Of a DNA stretch of 64,000 bases, positions 48,301-61,500 are shown piece by piece; positions within the stretch are counted from its first letter, which is position 1; each line of letters opens with the position of its first letter. Position numbers and translations under genes: made by a program. The notes below the pieces were generated by a model that searched no databases, was not told the origin of the DNA, and was given only the letters and a program-made list of their open reading frames with translations. Source of the DNA: Zonotrichia leucophrys gambelii (taxonomy: Eukaryota; Chordata; Aves; Passeriformes; Passerellidae); the NCBI RefSeq assembly GCF_028769735.1, contig NC_088170.1, positions 45,862,585 to 45,926,584 on the forward strand. Direction: 5' to 3'.

Positions 48301-51300
48301 TCCCATTCAAAAGCCAAATCTTTCCTTCCTTTTCTTCCTGATAATAATATCTGTTGTGTTGGCCATAGCATTGCCTTGCATATTGCTTTGTGATAATTGC
48401 ATGTGTGATTGTGCAGGTGGAGTGCATTTCCTGCCCTGCTGTAGCTGTGTTGTAACTGTGTGGGTGGAGCATTTACTTAATTGTGCAAACCAACATTGGT
48501 TTGGAGCTTAGAATAATTGTATTCAAAAGTAAAGATGTTCCAGTAGGGAAAATTAATCCATTTTCATCTTGTTGCTTCACTAGCTGTGAAGATTAACTAG
48601 TATATATTATAACAATTCTTAAAATAAAATGAAGCCATATAATTTCTATCACAGACGGCCTTTTTTAATTTACTTTTTTTTTCCTCACTGTTGTAATGGT
48701 GTATACAGTCCCTGTAAAGGGATCAAAAATCCATTGTACTGGATATCCTGTGGGTGCTTATTAAAAAAAAAAAACAGTGCTTATTCTAGTTTTGAAGGTA
48801 AATTAAATTGTTTTCTATACCATTTCATTCTCAAATACCTTCAAAGTATTTCTTTCATTTTCCCCTGAAGAACTTGGTGTACATCGTAGTTTTAGTTTTC
48901 AAATAAGGTATTCCTCTGTTCTCTTCATTCTACTAATCTACCTTTTCTAGCTCTGAATTAGCTGTTAAAGACCATAGTTTCATCTGTCCCGTTAAAGGTT
49001 GAACAACATGGTGTCAGCTGCCAGTTTTGTGACTGAGAAAGGGATTTTCTTATTTTCTGAGTTCAGAGGGCTTTCTGTGAAGCCTTGGGATGTCCCATTG
49101 CATAACAGTCATGCTGCTTTTCTATTAGGCAGAGAAGAAAAACTCAGGGGCAACAACATGATTCATCCAAAATTTAATGGATGGGTTTTATAAGGCTCTC
49201 TTCTCTTAGGGAGTCTCATGAGTCCTGTGCTGTTCATCACAGACACAATAAGCAAAGGTGATATATTTTGCTGTTAATACGCCTTTTATTTTCCTAAGTG
49301 GTAAGCAGGAGGGCCAGCTGAAGCATTGCACGAAATCTCATGTTATTTGAACAAATTGCACCCAAAAAAGTGCTATGCAATGTTAACAAATGCAGAGTAA
49401 CACAGGAGTAAACACACAAAGAATATGACCACTGTCTTGTGCATTAACCCCTGATTCACAACTTTAAAAACTGAATCATTGAAGAGAATTTAGTGGTTAA
49501 TTCAATGATCCTAAAAACAAGTGAAATACCAGAAATAAAAGGTAAACAGAAGAGAGATCAAAAAAGAAAAAAATCTGTGCTGATTTAGAAACATATTTTC
49601 TTCCACTGTTGGACATTTTCAGGCTACCTCTTACCACATTACATGATGAATAGAGTAGAACTAGCCTCAAGTTGGACCAGGACATCAAGGAATAAAGGAA
49701 AATTTTAATAAAATCATTCAAAAAATATGAAAAGTTGATGCAAGTTTTTGTAGGTGTTAAAAGACCAAGAATTTCAAATAGTGCAAGAATAAGTCAATGT
49801 AGAAAAAAAAATAAAAGCTGCTTTTCTGAGGGGCTTATATAGCCTTTGACTCAAACTCTCCATAGTCAGACTTCTGGAAGACTGTTCTATTTGTGTGACT
49901 TCTGTTTGTTTGCCCAATTTATGTACCATTCCTAGGTAATTGCTTCTCACCCTTGTCAGGCAGGGCACATGCACCAGAGGGGTGTTTAATCCTTCTCTGT
50001 GAAGTTATTCTCATTGCAGTAGATTCTAAGAGAAAAGCTTGCTACCTTTCCCTCATTTTCAAATGTCTCTGCATGTAGGAGTCTTGGAGTCTGAGAATAC
50101 ATCTGAGAGTTTTTATTTCCCTGTTAGCCCTAAGCTGTGCTATAGTTAACAGCTTTTATTCAGTACCTGTAGCCACTCTGCTCCAAATATAGAAACCAAA
50201 TTAACTGCTTTTGCAGAGATTTCAATATTATGCTTGGATTTATTTGTACTGTTTTGAGGTTTGTGCTACATTAGTCCAGTAAGTGCTGTGCTAAAGGCTG
50301 TACATTTGTTCAGCTCTGTGCATTTATTCTCTTGTTCAGTGTTTTTTGTAGCAGATGAGTATAAAGATATTTACATGGATTCCTTTTTCCGTTGCCTCTT
50401 CTTTTGAGTGCCTTCGAAAGAAATTGCATAAGCTTCTGCATTTGCCAAACTGGTCTGATAGCCTAAAGTTATTCTCTTGTAGCATTAGCTACTCTGTTTG
50501 GGCAGCAAAAAACCCTTCACCCCAGTTTATTCCTTTCATCAACTCATGGCTACAGTTAAAGACTGAGCAGTTCTGTTTTTCCAGCCCGAGCAGTTGCTAT
50601 TCACAAGTACCCTTACTAAACAAGGCTCCTTGTCTAAGTTTTGTACCAGTTCCTGCTGCACACACCTATCCGTTGAAGGTTGATTTATTGAGGCAGATAG
50701 GTGCTTATTTATTTGATTTCTAATGGTTTAAATAGGTTATTACAAGAGAGCTATACCAAAAATTAGCAAAAAGCAGTGTTGCTCTTTGCTGGGTTAAGTT
50801 GAACTGGCTGACAGAATGTCTTCTTAGTTCACTTGGCATCAGCAATTGCAAAGGAAATTAAGTTCTACTTTTCTCAGTAAACATGGTGTAATGCTTCTTC
50901 AGGCAACAGAACTGACTGTAAGAATGGACAAAGCTGGACTCTTGCAGGTACCACCAATTTTGTTTGGGAGATTTGACCCTTTCATGAGGATTGCTCTAGC
51001 ACATGGTGTAGCCACTGCTGTTCTTAAAATAGGGCAAAATGGAACAATTTCTGCAATGCCAGTTTAATAAAGAAATTTCTGAGGGAAGGGAATGAGCTGA
51101 AGTGTAGACTAAATTATGAGAAAAAAAATGTTAGATTGTGCACAGCAGCTGCATTGCTCCAGGTAACACCATGCTCTGTGTGCTGCCATCTTTCCTCAGT
51201 GCTTGGTTTTATGTGAGAAATTGATGTCAGTGTAACCCAGCCATCAGTGTTCAGTCAAGGCAGTGCCTTTCCAGGAAGTTCTGTATTCAGAAGTCCTAAG

Positions 51301-51325
51301 TAGAAGCCTCAACAGTTGTGCAGGA

Positions 51326-51349
51326 CATATATATATATATATATATATA
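51326..51349. repeat. (AT)n microsatellite
   Basis: About 12 AT dinucleotides, followed by a short ACATATATAT echo. Likely length-polymorphic. In ZNF277 intron 1. Confidence 0.9.
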
Positions 51350-51889
51350 AAATACATATATATTGTTCCAGGAGCAGCATAGAGCTGATAAAGCTGTGTT
51401 CCTGTGCTTTTATCCCCTTTACCACCTGTGGCTCCCAGCAGCTCCAGCTTGCCCTCAGTCCCATGGGGCAGCCCCACCACTGAGCCACTGCCTGTGCTGT
51501 GGCTGCTGTGGAGCTCAGTGTGCCTGTTCCTCTGCCTGAACACAGATCTGTCACTGAACTCACAGGTGCCTCCCAGGTCTGCCTCTCAATGGGATTCTCC
51601 AGCCCTTCTTTGGTTATTTCAGTGTCTTGGTAGAATGGGGGGTAGAGCCCTGATGCATTAACATATTCTCCTAGGAAGAAAACTAAATTACTGTGATTTT
51701 TTTCATTATTTTTCAAATTTTCCATGTAAGCAAGTTACCAGACTGTCAGATTTAGTATACTTGCCAATGTATAACATATATATGTGATTTTTGTTGGGTG
51801 AAAGTTATCTGGTAAAAATTAAGGTTCCTTTAACCATGCGTATGTTAAAATTCATGTGTGACAAAATAACAGACTTGAGAGAAGGCCGT

Positions 51890-52115
51890 TTTCTTAATTC
51901 TTCAGGTATCTTCAGAAACGGATGCCCAGGAGGTGCTCTCAGAATAGCAGGAGATGGTTTTGCACTGTGAGGGTGTCTGAGCCTGGCACGGGTCGCCCAG
52001 GGAGATTGTGGAGTCAAAGCCATTTGCATGGTCCTGTGAGAGGATCCTCCTTGACCAGCTGACCTCCAGACATCCCTTCCAATCTCATCCATTCTGTCAT
52101 TCTCTGAAATTTCAT
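51890..52115 (+). mobile_element. CR1 3' fragment, sense
   Basis: CGCCCAGGGAGATTGTGGAG, then GACCTCCAGACATCCCTTCC and an ATTCTGTCATTCTCTG octamer-like end match the CR1 3' UTR. The left boundary is approximate. Confidence 0.85.
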
Positions 52116-53290
52116 TTTTCTACAGAGGTGTTCATGGCACTGTTGGAATCCAGAGACACAGAGTTTATTCTCCTGCTGCTCAAGCTAACTTCATAATACA
52201 GGACACCCATGTTTTCAATTTTCAACTTCAAGAGGGCAGGAACATGGGAGCTTTTTTCTGTTTGCTTTTTGCTATCCAAAACTGATGTATCTAAAATTGA
52301 AGATACCCGTTGAAATTGGCATTTGCCAAGATAAACCCTAACCCAAGACTGAGGTAGGATTAATTTGGAAAATGAACACCACAGTTTATTCTGGACAGCT
52401 GGAATTTGGTTAGGCTAATGGGGCCAACTGTTTAACTCTCTTGGTCAGTGTGTCTTAATGAATTATATTAATTTATGGAAGAGCTTGTGAGTTTAGGCCA
52501 GTGTTGTTTAAATGGGGAGCACACACATGTAACCCCAGGACAGCATGTGGTAGTGAGTCACCTCTGTGTGGTGTCACCTGGGGCACCTGGGGCTGGCTGG
52601 TACAGTGTGGTACAAACAGGGGCCATTCACCTTTCCTCATGGAGCATGGCTGCCCCTTCCTCAGCATCTGTACAGTTAGAAAGGGCTCCAGTGGGCACAG
52701 GCATCTGGTGGCAGTAACCTTGATCAAGGATAGTCTTTTGTCATAGAACAGGGATTTAGATGTTAATGGGAAAAAAAAGGCAAGACAAATGCATATCTTC
52801 AAGAGTCAGTCAGAAAATTATAGAAGTGTTCTGCAAAAAATAAAAGTATAATTGGGAAAATTAACATGCAAAACAGTTTGTGTTATACAGTCTAAATCCT
52901 TCCTGACACTGAGCAATGTGGCTCAGAGTATCAGGGAGCCACAAAGAGTGGCTTCATTCATATCAACAGGTAGATTAGATAGTGAGAAGAAGAAAAGTAG
53001 GTTTCCCATCATAAAATTTCTTTAGTGGTAAGCAGGGCATTTGTGTGTGACTGACTTGGTGTCAGCTGGGAGTTTCATTTGAGAAAGACACCTGAGAGCT
53101 GTCCTGTGCTGACCTCCCACTGTCCCTCTTGGAATCAATGCAGTCAACCTGCTTACAAGCATCCTCTCCTCAAGTGATCCATGCAACAAAACCAAGACTC
53201 AAACAGGTTTTACATGTACTACCTAAAAGTACTCCGAGAGATGTACATTTATTTACTTAGTCAAAATTAATTTTTTTATTCTTATTTTAG

Positions 53291-53489
53291 ATACCGAGTG
53301 TATTTTGGAGCCTCTGTCTCTGCCAGAAAGTCCAGGTGGTGTTGATGCAGTAGAAAGTTCTCCCTGTGTACCTTGTATTTTCTGCACTGAATGCTATGTC
53401 TTAGCGGAACAAAACCAGCTTCTGAAACACATGATTATTGAACACAAGCTCGTCATAGCAGATGTGAAACTGGTGGCAGATTTTAGAAG
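53291..53489 (+). CDS. ZNF277: ZNF277 coding exon 2 (first C2H2 zinc finger)
   Basis: This 199-nt exon encodes residues 15-80 plus two bases of codon 81. The conserved CILEPLSLPESPGG segment (18-31) precedes a zinc finger with Cys43, Cys46, His61 and His66 (C-x2-C-x14-H-x4-H). It continues with KLVIADVKLVADFR (67-80), highly characteristic of ZNF277. The acceptor is TTTTAG|AT and the donor AAG|GTAAGG. An extra Cys at 49 sits inside the finger where I recall His in the human protein. Recognition is by family-specific sequence rather than general zinc-finger resemblance. Confidence 0.95.
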
Positions 53490-56400
53490 GTAAGGGTTAT
53501 GTTATTTAAAATAAATGTGTGTGTGCAGATGTTATTGAAAGCTTTGGAAAAGTAGAGATCATCTTTTTAAAAAGACATTGTGGGAGGATTTCTGCTTATG
53601 AGCCTTTTGCTGCTGGACTGTAAAGTTGTTTTCCTATTTCCTTCCCTCTCCCTAGTGCCTAGATGTTGCTGGGACTAGGGAGCTCAGTTTTAGAATACTT
53701 GGCAATTCCTGTGTTTGGCACTTTTTAATATATCAAGGGTCTTCTCAGGTCCTGTCACTAATCAACAAGTTGTGTGCAAACTAGAAAGCTGGTTTTAGCA
53801 AAGCCCATTCCAGACAATCAGCTTTCCTAATCTGGGGTTTTATTTGTGTAGGGCAGAACTATTTCTATCCCTGTACAATGTCCTAAAGCTGTGTATTGTA
53901 CACAGAAGGTGCTCCGTACAGGATCTCTCACATTCTGGGATGAAATTTGTTTGTGCTACTTTAAGGACAGTATTCCCCCATCAAAATCACATTTATGCCT
54001 TAACTATGCTGTACAGTACTGTGATCTACACACAACTGTGACTCCTACAGCTGTGTCATTGATCATCTCGCCAGGGTCACATTTGGCTTTCTCTCTCTTA
54101 ACTTCTCCAGTAGCTGGCATGGCCCCAGCTGGCTTGGAACTTCAGAGACAAGGTACTTGCCTGGCATTGTGCTTTCCACAGTAATGTGTGGGCCAGGAGG
54201 AAGGCTAGACAGTACCTGCCAGTCTGTAGATACTTCTGCTGTAGTATTTAAGTGTTAGACAGATAAATTCTCAACTAAAATGAGTTTTGTAGTAGATCTT
54301 CTGTCACTAGTTACTAAGTCAAAATCAAGACCTTGTTTCTATCAAGACTCAAAAAAAAAAAAAAAAGAAAGAATACAATATAATTTAGGAAGAGAAATGT
54401 AAGCCATATAAATTAAATCCTTAATCAAATGTATGAGCTTAACGTTGCTTAAAATTGAAAACTGATGGTAGTTTTTGTTTGCTTTTCTGCTGAAGGCAGG
54501 CAGAAGGAGAATGTACTGTTCTTTGGAGATAGTACTTGTATCTTTGGGTAAGTGAAGGAATCAGAGCTGCTCAGTCATGGACCACCAGTCTAAGCGTGCT
54601 TGGGGGAATTACTTTGCATTAATAGAAATGTATTTCAAAATCAGCCCTTCAAAAAGGGCCCATTTAGATTATTTTTGCTGCTAATGCAATTGGAAGGTAG
54701 CCAAATCTTACAGAAAGTGGCCCCAGGACATGAAATGATGGAATTGTTGCTCTGAAGTGTGCTTTCTCTGATTTGCTCTATTAGTAAAATAGTCTAATAC
54801 TATGCACAAAAAAGAGAACATATTCTGAAGTGTTGAACTGAGGTGAGGAAAATACAGGGATCAACTCTGTAAAGATAGTATTATTTTTATATTTAGCAAT
54901 GAGCTACAGCCAGTCTTAGGAATACATTTCTTGACAGAACTGCAAGAAGTGGATAATCCATAAAGGACCAATGCTAATGGAAAAATTTTTTCTTTTCTTT
55001 TTAACTTTGAAGAATAAAGATAAGTTGGCATAAGGGCAGAGGGAAAAGAGATAAGGGGAATAAGCTTCTGCTTCATGACTCAACATGATCACTCATTCTG
55101 TCTCCCTGGAAGTATCACAAGGCATTGGTTTAATCTGGTCATTGATTATTTGGGTTAAGTCTTATGACATGAAATCCCTTAACCGTAATTTCTGTGACAC
55201 AGACAGTTGTGGGCAGGTGAGTTTGTACCTGTGTTCGAGTTTGTACCTGTGTTCATTTCTCTCAGAGCAAGGGAGAGACATTTATTAGATGAGCTCTTGC
55301 AATCTCTCCATTTGCACATTTATGTCCTAAAAGCTCAAGGATGGCTTAGTCTGGAAGAACTGCAGTTCTGTTCAGCAGCTCTCAGTGAGCACTGCAAACA
55401 GGAGCAGGCAGGGGAGAAGGAAAGGCTCACCTCTCACTCACTGGCATCTGAGATGCTGCTGAAGGAGCCCCAGCCACGTGTGCTGGCTCCACTGTGCTCA
55501 GCTGTCTGCTGCACCCCAGCTCAGTCCTCTCCATGGCAGAGTCAGCAGAGAGAAAGATGTGCTCATTCCTTGGCTGCTGCAGCTGAAGTCCTCAAATATA
55601 TTAGGTGAGAATGGTAGAGGCAGTGTGAGACACTATGGGGTGTGATAGCTATGGCAAGTAGTTACAGATTTCACAAGTGTTAAAAGCTGCAGCTATTTAA
55701 AAATGCTCTCATAATAATGAAAACTGATTTTTTCATTATCTTTTTCCTAATTTGGTGGCACAAAATAAGGAGAAATCATTGAATAGCCTTTGCCTTACCA
55801 ACTCTCACGTGATTTATATAATACATGAGTATAAATTTAAGCAAGCATTTAAACATTTTCAGATTATTTTTTAGAGTAAAATTCTGAATAATTAGCACAA
55901 GAGTTGCTTGGTTCCCTTCATCATATAAATTTAGTGATAATTTATCCTTGGTTCAACAGTAGCTTCCTGGTTCAGTGGAAATCTCATCTCAGTTGTGTTC
56001 TGTTGATGCAGCTGTAATACCAACAAAGATAGTACAGAATGGTTTTTAAAAAACTGTAGTTGATGGGTTAAACTTTCAAGATATGTTTAGGTCTTTTCTT
56101 ATTCTGCCTGCTGTCTTACCCCCAGGTGTTCAGGGACTTCATTTTTCTGTCTTTCTAGTTTTCTGCCAAGCTACAGCTTTCACTGTAACTCCACAGGAGA
56201 CCTGCCAAAACCTCACTTTTGTCAAGTTGTTGTTTTTTATTGAGTTTCAGCTTCCTGACTGCATCTTGCAGAGCACAGAGCACAATATTTTGGGAATTTG
56301 AGAATGCTCTATAATATAGCTTTTCAGTAAAGATGCATCTGAGTGGCACTTCTGTCTTTAGATGTGAATAGGTCACAGTGTTTATGCAAAGCTTGGTGCA

Positions 56401-56636
56401 AATCTGCTTATTGAGTGCATCACTTTGACAGCATGGTTAAACCCAGTTTAAGTGAAACTGAATTAATTTCATAAATTTGAAAACTAATGTGAAGGCAGAA
56501 AAAAGGGACACAGGAGTTAAAGAAACAAAAACACATAAGAATTTAGAGCATGAGAAAAACAAGAGCTAATCAATTTTTTATTACAGGTTTTTCAGTGTTT
56601 CCTTTTTCACTGATCATCTCCCCCTTATTTTTAAAG
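53490..56636 (+). other. ZNF277: ZNF277 intron 2
   Basis: This 3.1-kb intron runs from donor GTAAGG to acceptor TTTAAAG. It includes an exact 18-bp tandem duplication at 55219-55254, a poly(A) tract near 54350-54366 and a 133-codon frame (55207-55608) that resembles no family I recognise and is judged spurious. Confidence 0.9.
55219..55254. repeat. exact 18-bp tandem duplication
   Basis: GAGTTTGTACCTGTGTTC occurs twice without a gap or difference, in ZNF277 intron 2. A simple recent duplication. Confidence 0.95.
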
Positions 56637-56725
56637 CTACATCCTGTACTGGAAGAGGAGGTTTGCAGAACAGCCTATCACAGACTTCTGTAGTGTGATA
56701 AGAACAAATTCAAAAGCTCCACTAG
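56637..56725 (+). CDS. ZNF277: ZNF277 coding exon 3
   Basis: This 89-nt exon completes codon 81 (Ser) and encodes YILYWKRRFAEQPITDFC (82-99) then SVIRTNSKAPL (100-110), ending with one base of codon 111. The sequence is the conserved linker between the first two zinc fingers of ZNF277. The acceptor TTTAAAG|C follows a C/T-rich tract, and the donor is CTAG|GTAAGT. Residue 81 is Ser where I recall Gln followed by Arg around this junction in human; the splice sites leave no alternative in-frame reading nearby. Confidence 0.94.
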
Positions 56726-58423
56726 GTAAGTAAGCTGCTTGCTCACTCTCTGATGGGCAGATCATGGGATAATTTCTGGATGATATACTGCTGCTTTGAT
56801 CAGCCAAGTGTGTCTGACACTTGGCCAGAAAACCACAGGAGTAATGTTTAACTCTTAGGCACATGTCTAAACTTACCTTTTCCAAGGATTACAACACATG
56901 CTTCAGCACTGTGCTGAGTGAGGATGAGGTCAATAGAGGCATAAATGTGCTGTGAGCTGGGCCGTGCTGCAAATCAAGGCCTGGAAGGAGAGCTGCTCAC
57001 ATCGTGCCTGGGGAGACCTTGGTACCCATGAAACATCAGTGATGGTCCTTCCAAAATGATGAGAAGCATTCCCAGTGAGCTGCCTTTGCTGACTTCACCC
57101 TGCTCACCTCCTGCACTGATGCTGCTAATTCTTCTTGGACATCAGGGCCACATCCCCCTCCCTTTGCCCTGCCACAGTGCTCCCTGTGTCAGGAGATGTC
57201 ATCCTCGCAGGAGCCACGCAGTTGTGCAGTTTCCTGGGCTGCAGCACAAGTCTGAAACCACAGTTCACTGTTGTGCTGCATTGGTGTGGTGGCACATTCC
57301 ATCCTTGGGACAGTGTTGGCAGTGTGAAGGAAGGGTTTTTCTCAGAAATAGCTCTTATGCATTACTTTGGCTTTCCTTTTCTAACAGGAAAACACAGTTT
57401 ACCTAAAACAGATAAGAACTTTAAGGCTTTTCTGCATCTTTAATTCTCAATGGAGACCTTAAAAGAGAAGAAACACTGCATTCAGCTAATGTCAGAGATG
57501 GTTAGCAAGTAGAAAGTGAGTGCAAAATGGATGAAAGTAATTTTTTAATTATTCAAAGTAATTTTAAGAAAATTAGCCCTGGAAAACATGAAAATCATTC
57601 CAAAAATCATCATTCTGTTTCTCTCACAAACACTTACCACTCAGTTTGAAAACTGCAAACTAAGCACCTGAATAGCAGAATTATGAAATATCAATGAGCC
57701 TTCTCCTTCTCTCTCTCTTTCTATCTCTCTCTTCTCACCCCTCCCTCTCTCTCCAGAAAATTGTTCTTATCTTAACCCATTTTCTTTTGTATTTTCCTAC
57801 ATCCTGAGTAATTGTAATTTCTTTGAATAAAATTTGTTGCCTTCTTCAATTGGATGTGACCATAAATAGTAAAAAGGTTGCTAAAGATAAAATATCTATA
57901 AAATATATAATTAGAAATGTAAATTAGGCAAGTCTCAATGTGTGGTACTGAACAGTTGTGTATATCCACAGGTGGAAAAATATTTGATGGTAAAAGGTAA
58001 TGTGATAGATCAGAGCAAGAGGAGGATAAACCAAATAATGATAGCTTCTGAAAACTGACAGTTACTTAGGGAAATAACTGTTAAGATAAAATTAAAGGGT
58101 ATTTCAAATTTCTTTCATGCTGACTTTAATCTGTAACCAATGCAAATGCTAATTGTTTTATGTGTCCAGAGGAACCATCACAAAAATGAATAAAGCTGGT
58201 AGTGGAGAAAAGCTGTGCAGGACTTTTGCCTTCATACTCCAATATAAATATGCACAAATATTTAAACATGTTTCATTAAGTTATGAACTTAATGAAAAGT
58301 AGGTTAAAAATCACATTCTTACATTGTTAATGTATTCCAAAGTCTTAGCAAATTATCTGCCAGTAGTATTCAAAGCGGCTGCAACTTCCCATTCCTTACT
58401 CACACTTTCTAATCTCTTAACAG
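56726..58423 (+). other. ZNF277: ZNF277 intron 3
   Basis: This 1.7-kb GT-AG intron carries a C/T-rich tract at about 57701-57755 ending in CAG that resembles a decoy 3' splice site, and a perfect 12-bp inverted repeat at 58271-58297. Nothing else of note is visible. Confidence 0.9.
57701..57755 (+). repeat. C/T-rich tract ending in CAG
   Basis: A 55-nt nearly pure pyrimidine stretch (TCTC repeats) ends in TCTCCAG, so it looks like a strong 3' splice site inside ZNF277 intron 3. It is most simply a microsatellite. No exon with a coding match follows. Confidence 0.75.
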
Positions 58424-58506
58424 AGGAACAGGACAATTATTTTCTTTTATGTGATGTTTTACCAGAAGACAGATTACTTCGAGAACAGCTTCAGCAAAAG
58501 AGACTG
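58424..58506 (+). CDS. ZNF277: ZNF277 coding exon 4
   Basis: This 83-nt exon encodes residues 111-138: EEQDNYFLLCDVLPEDR (111-127) then LLREQLQQKRL (128-138). It ends exactly on a codon boundary. The ENYFLLCDVLPEDR-like block is a hallmark of ZNF277. The acceptor is TTAACAG|AG, the donor CTG|GTAAGA. The segment is acidic then basic and probably helical, leading into the Gln-rich stretch of exon 5. Confidence 0.95.
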
Positions 58507-61500
58507 GTAAGAAATTATTGTTTCATTTTTTTAAGGTAAACACTCCAATAGAATAGAATAATATATAATAACTTAGCAGGCATTTTAAAGTGAAAGCATT
58601 TATTGCAAGATGGCAAAATTCTGATTTTTTTTTTAAGCTCATTTCCCTAGCTGCTGCACAATCATACACAAATCCCCTGTTTATAGATTTTTCCTTGGGA
58701 TAAATGTACAGGTTGTGTGTCAGTGTTCCACACAAGTGGAGAATACATCCTGAACACTGAAAAAGGTTGAGTGTGCTGAACACTTTTCTGCTTGCAAGGA
58801 TCTGCAATGCATTGACACACTCTCTTTCATGTAATAACACACATCTAGGGAAATAAGCAAACTAGAACTTGGTGTGAGATACGGTGAGCAGAGAAGGTGA
58901 TCCTTACCTACAAAACCTTTGAGCAAGCTGTTTGTGTGCATTCTCACTCCCTCTCCCAGATTTCGTTAATTCACAGTCTCATAACCACCATGGTGTGTAA
59001 GTGGAGGAAGTCTGGCCAGTATTGTTTCTGTGAGATCCAAAGAACATGAAATGCCAGCTCTTGGGTCCACATGAACCATTCTGGTTCTTCTTGCCTGATG
59101 CTAACCTAGTACTGTGGGCAGACCTTGCTGAACTTTTAGGCATTGTCAGTTCTGAATGGATGGTCCTTCAATTCCACTCTTGCTGAGCAGCTTCCATGAG
59201 TCTTGGGCCAGATTTTTGGGCAATGGGGTTTTTTCTGGTTTCTTGTTTGAAATACACATCTGGAGTCAGGTTTTGCTGTTGGGCTAATTTAGAAATGAAT
59301 GGTACATGGCAGCCTTGTTGACCATCTCCTCATGTTAGGATGCAGGGAATTCCCCTGGAGATGCACAATACCCTGTGTCTGCACTGTGAGATGTGAGAGT
59401 GCAGGCCTTGGGGTCTTTACATTCCTCAGTTTAGTGCAGGCAGCCATGTCCTCAGAATTGTCAATACAAGCCTTTTAACCCTTTGTTGTGCTGTTTCTTC
59501 TGGTATGTTTATATTACAAGTTTGTACATACACAGCATGCAAATAAAGACACAGTAAGTGATGTGCATTCAGAATGAAGGAGAACCTTACAAAACCCAAA
59601 TTCTAGTCCTAAGGAAATTTGGATTGGCAGGCAAAATCCAGTTGGTTCAGCTACTCTGTGAGTGCTATTCCTGCTTGCTGGCAACAGTAATATTCTTCAG
59701 CTTAAAGTAAATGACTAGTGAATCCCCAGAATTGGAGGAATATGTACAAGTCTTACACAGTTTCCATAAGATCCCAGCTCCTGCAAAGGAGAAATTCTGG
59801 TGGTAGTTCTTCAAATGGGGATTTCCCATGGAATTAGAGTTATCTGAGCTAAAACCTGCCTTCCTATATAGGCCCACTGGATTAGCATAGATTCAAAAAA
59901 CCAGCTGATGCAGTCATGCCTGGGATGCTTCCCTTCCAAAGCTGTCTGGGATCAGTAAAAAAGGTTTGTCTAGATTAGAATCTTACCCTTGACAGCTAAG
60001 TGTCTCCGCTATTTGCTGTCCTCTGATCTAGTGGTGATCCTTTCCCAAAATACTCAGTCTCCTGCAATTGGCAGCTCAAAAATTTCTGAATTCAGCAGTA
60101 TGAGCCTCCAGCTCTGAACCCACAACAACTTCCAGGATCCCCACTACTTGCAGGAGTGAGCTGTGCAGCAGCTTGACCACACACTGGGAGACAGCCTTCT
60201 CTTTGGTCATTTTGAACCTGTCATGTCACACCTGGCAGGTTTTTGTGTTAGAAGAGATGGTGAAGAATTTGTCCTTAGTATTATCCAAACCATTCATGAC
60301 TTGTCTCCTGATTTATCTGCCTTACATTCTGTCTTTCATTAGTCCTGTGCTGGAGTGCACACTCATGGTGAAGAAGGATAACAGCATCCTGGGCTGGTTT
60401 AGGAAGAGTGTAGCAGTCAGGTCAAGGGAGATTGTCCTTCCCCTCTACTCAGTACTGCTGAGACCACATCTGCAGTGCTGGGTCCAGCTCAGGGTTCTCC
60501 AGCACAAGAAAGATATGGACTGCCTTGAGCAACTCTGGTGCAGGGGCATAAAGATGCTCAAGGGACTGTGACATCCTGCATAGGAGGAGAGGCTGAGACA
60601 GCTTGGACTGTAAAGTCTGGAAGACAAAGCTCACAGGGGAACTTAGTGATGTGTATAAATACTTGACGAATTAAAAAGGAGTCAGATTCTTCTCACCTGA
60701 GCCCACCAACAGGATAAAAAGTAATAGGCATGAATTAAAAATCGGGAAATTCCCCCTGAAAACAAAGAAACACTTTTGTTTTTTTTACTGGGAGGGTGAT
60801 CAAACACTAGAGCAAGTTACCCAGAGAGGTTGTAAACTCTTCCTCTGTGCACAGTCAAAAGAAAACTCAACACAATCCTGGGTAGCCAGGTAGAGGTGAC
60901 CTTGCTTGGGCACAGGGGTTGGACTCATTGCTCTCAAGAGATCCTTGCAACCTCAATGATTAAGTGATTTGAGGTTGAGGAATGCTATTTGGTGGCTCTT
61001 CACAGTGCATCATTACTGCACCTCTCTGTATCTTTTACAGTTTTCTACAAAACTTTTGGGTTTGTGAAAGACACCTTGAATTTAGCATGTGGGCATGCAG
61101 TGTCATAATGATACTTGTTTCCCAAGTGTATATCATGTTTGGCTTTCAGGGAGGAAAATGGGTTGTGATGGAGCCTGCAGCTGATGTTTTCATAGAACCA
61201 TCTTATTACAAATAATACCTCCTGGCTGCTATAAACTGGAGTGTACTTTTTTTGTTTTTTAAAGGGCATTTGTTTCTGATTTTGTGGTGGTTTTTACTAT
61301 GCAGTTCTGTACCAACTAAGCCTTCTCTCCACTGCAGTGTCAAGGGCATGAGGAGTCTGTTGGCAGGTGAGCAATCTCATCTGCTCTGCAAGTAGACATT
61401 CCCTCAAACTCTGGAATGAGTGGAGAATTTAACCCAAAGCAAGTGCTGGTTTTGTTTACAGAGTAATTAAATTAGGAAAGAAAGAAATATGCATTTTTAT

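Larger units (their letters stand above)
36361..53290 (+). other. ZNF277: ZNF277 intron 1
   Basis: This is a 16.9-kb intron from donor GTGAGT at 36361 to an acceptor with a T-rich tract ending TTTTAG at 53290. It contains a minisatellite (39.6 kb), CR1 tails (42.3 and 51.9 kb), a (GAAT)n-like stretch (41.6 kb) and an (AT)n tract (51.3 kb). I saw no other recognisable coding sequence in it. The many 60-130-codon frames show no family resemblance and no splice logic. Confidence 0.9.

Noticed and set aside
50846..51067. 73-codon plus frame with protein-like composition
   Set aside because: No recognisable family and no splice-site context. It lies within ZNF277 intron 1.
55207..55608. 133-codon frame in ZNF277 intron 2
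   Set aside because: No family resemblance. It starts in an 18-bp duplication and lies between two well-defined exons of ZNF277.
58271..58297. 12-bp inverted repeat with 3-nt loop in ZNF277 intron 3
   Set aside because: Short AT-rich hairpin, likely coincidental. Much weaker than the 55-bp structure at 20.5 kb.
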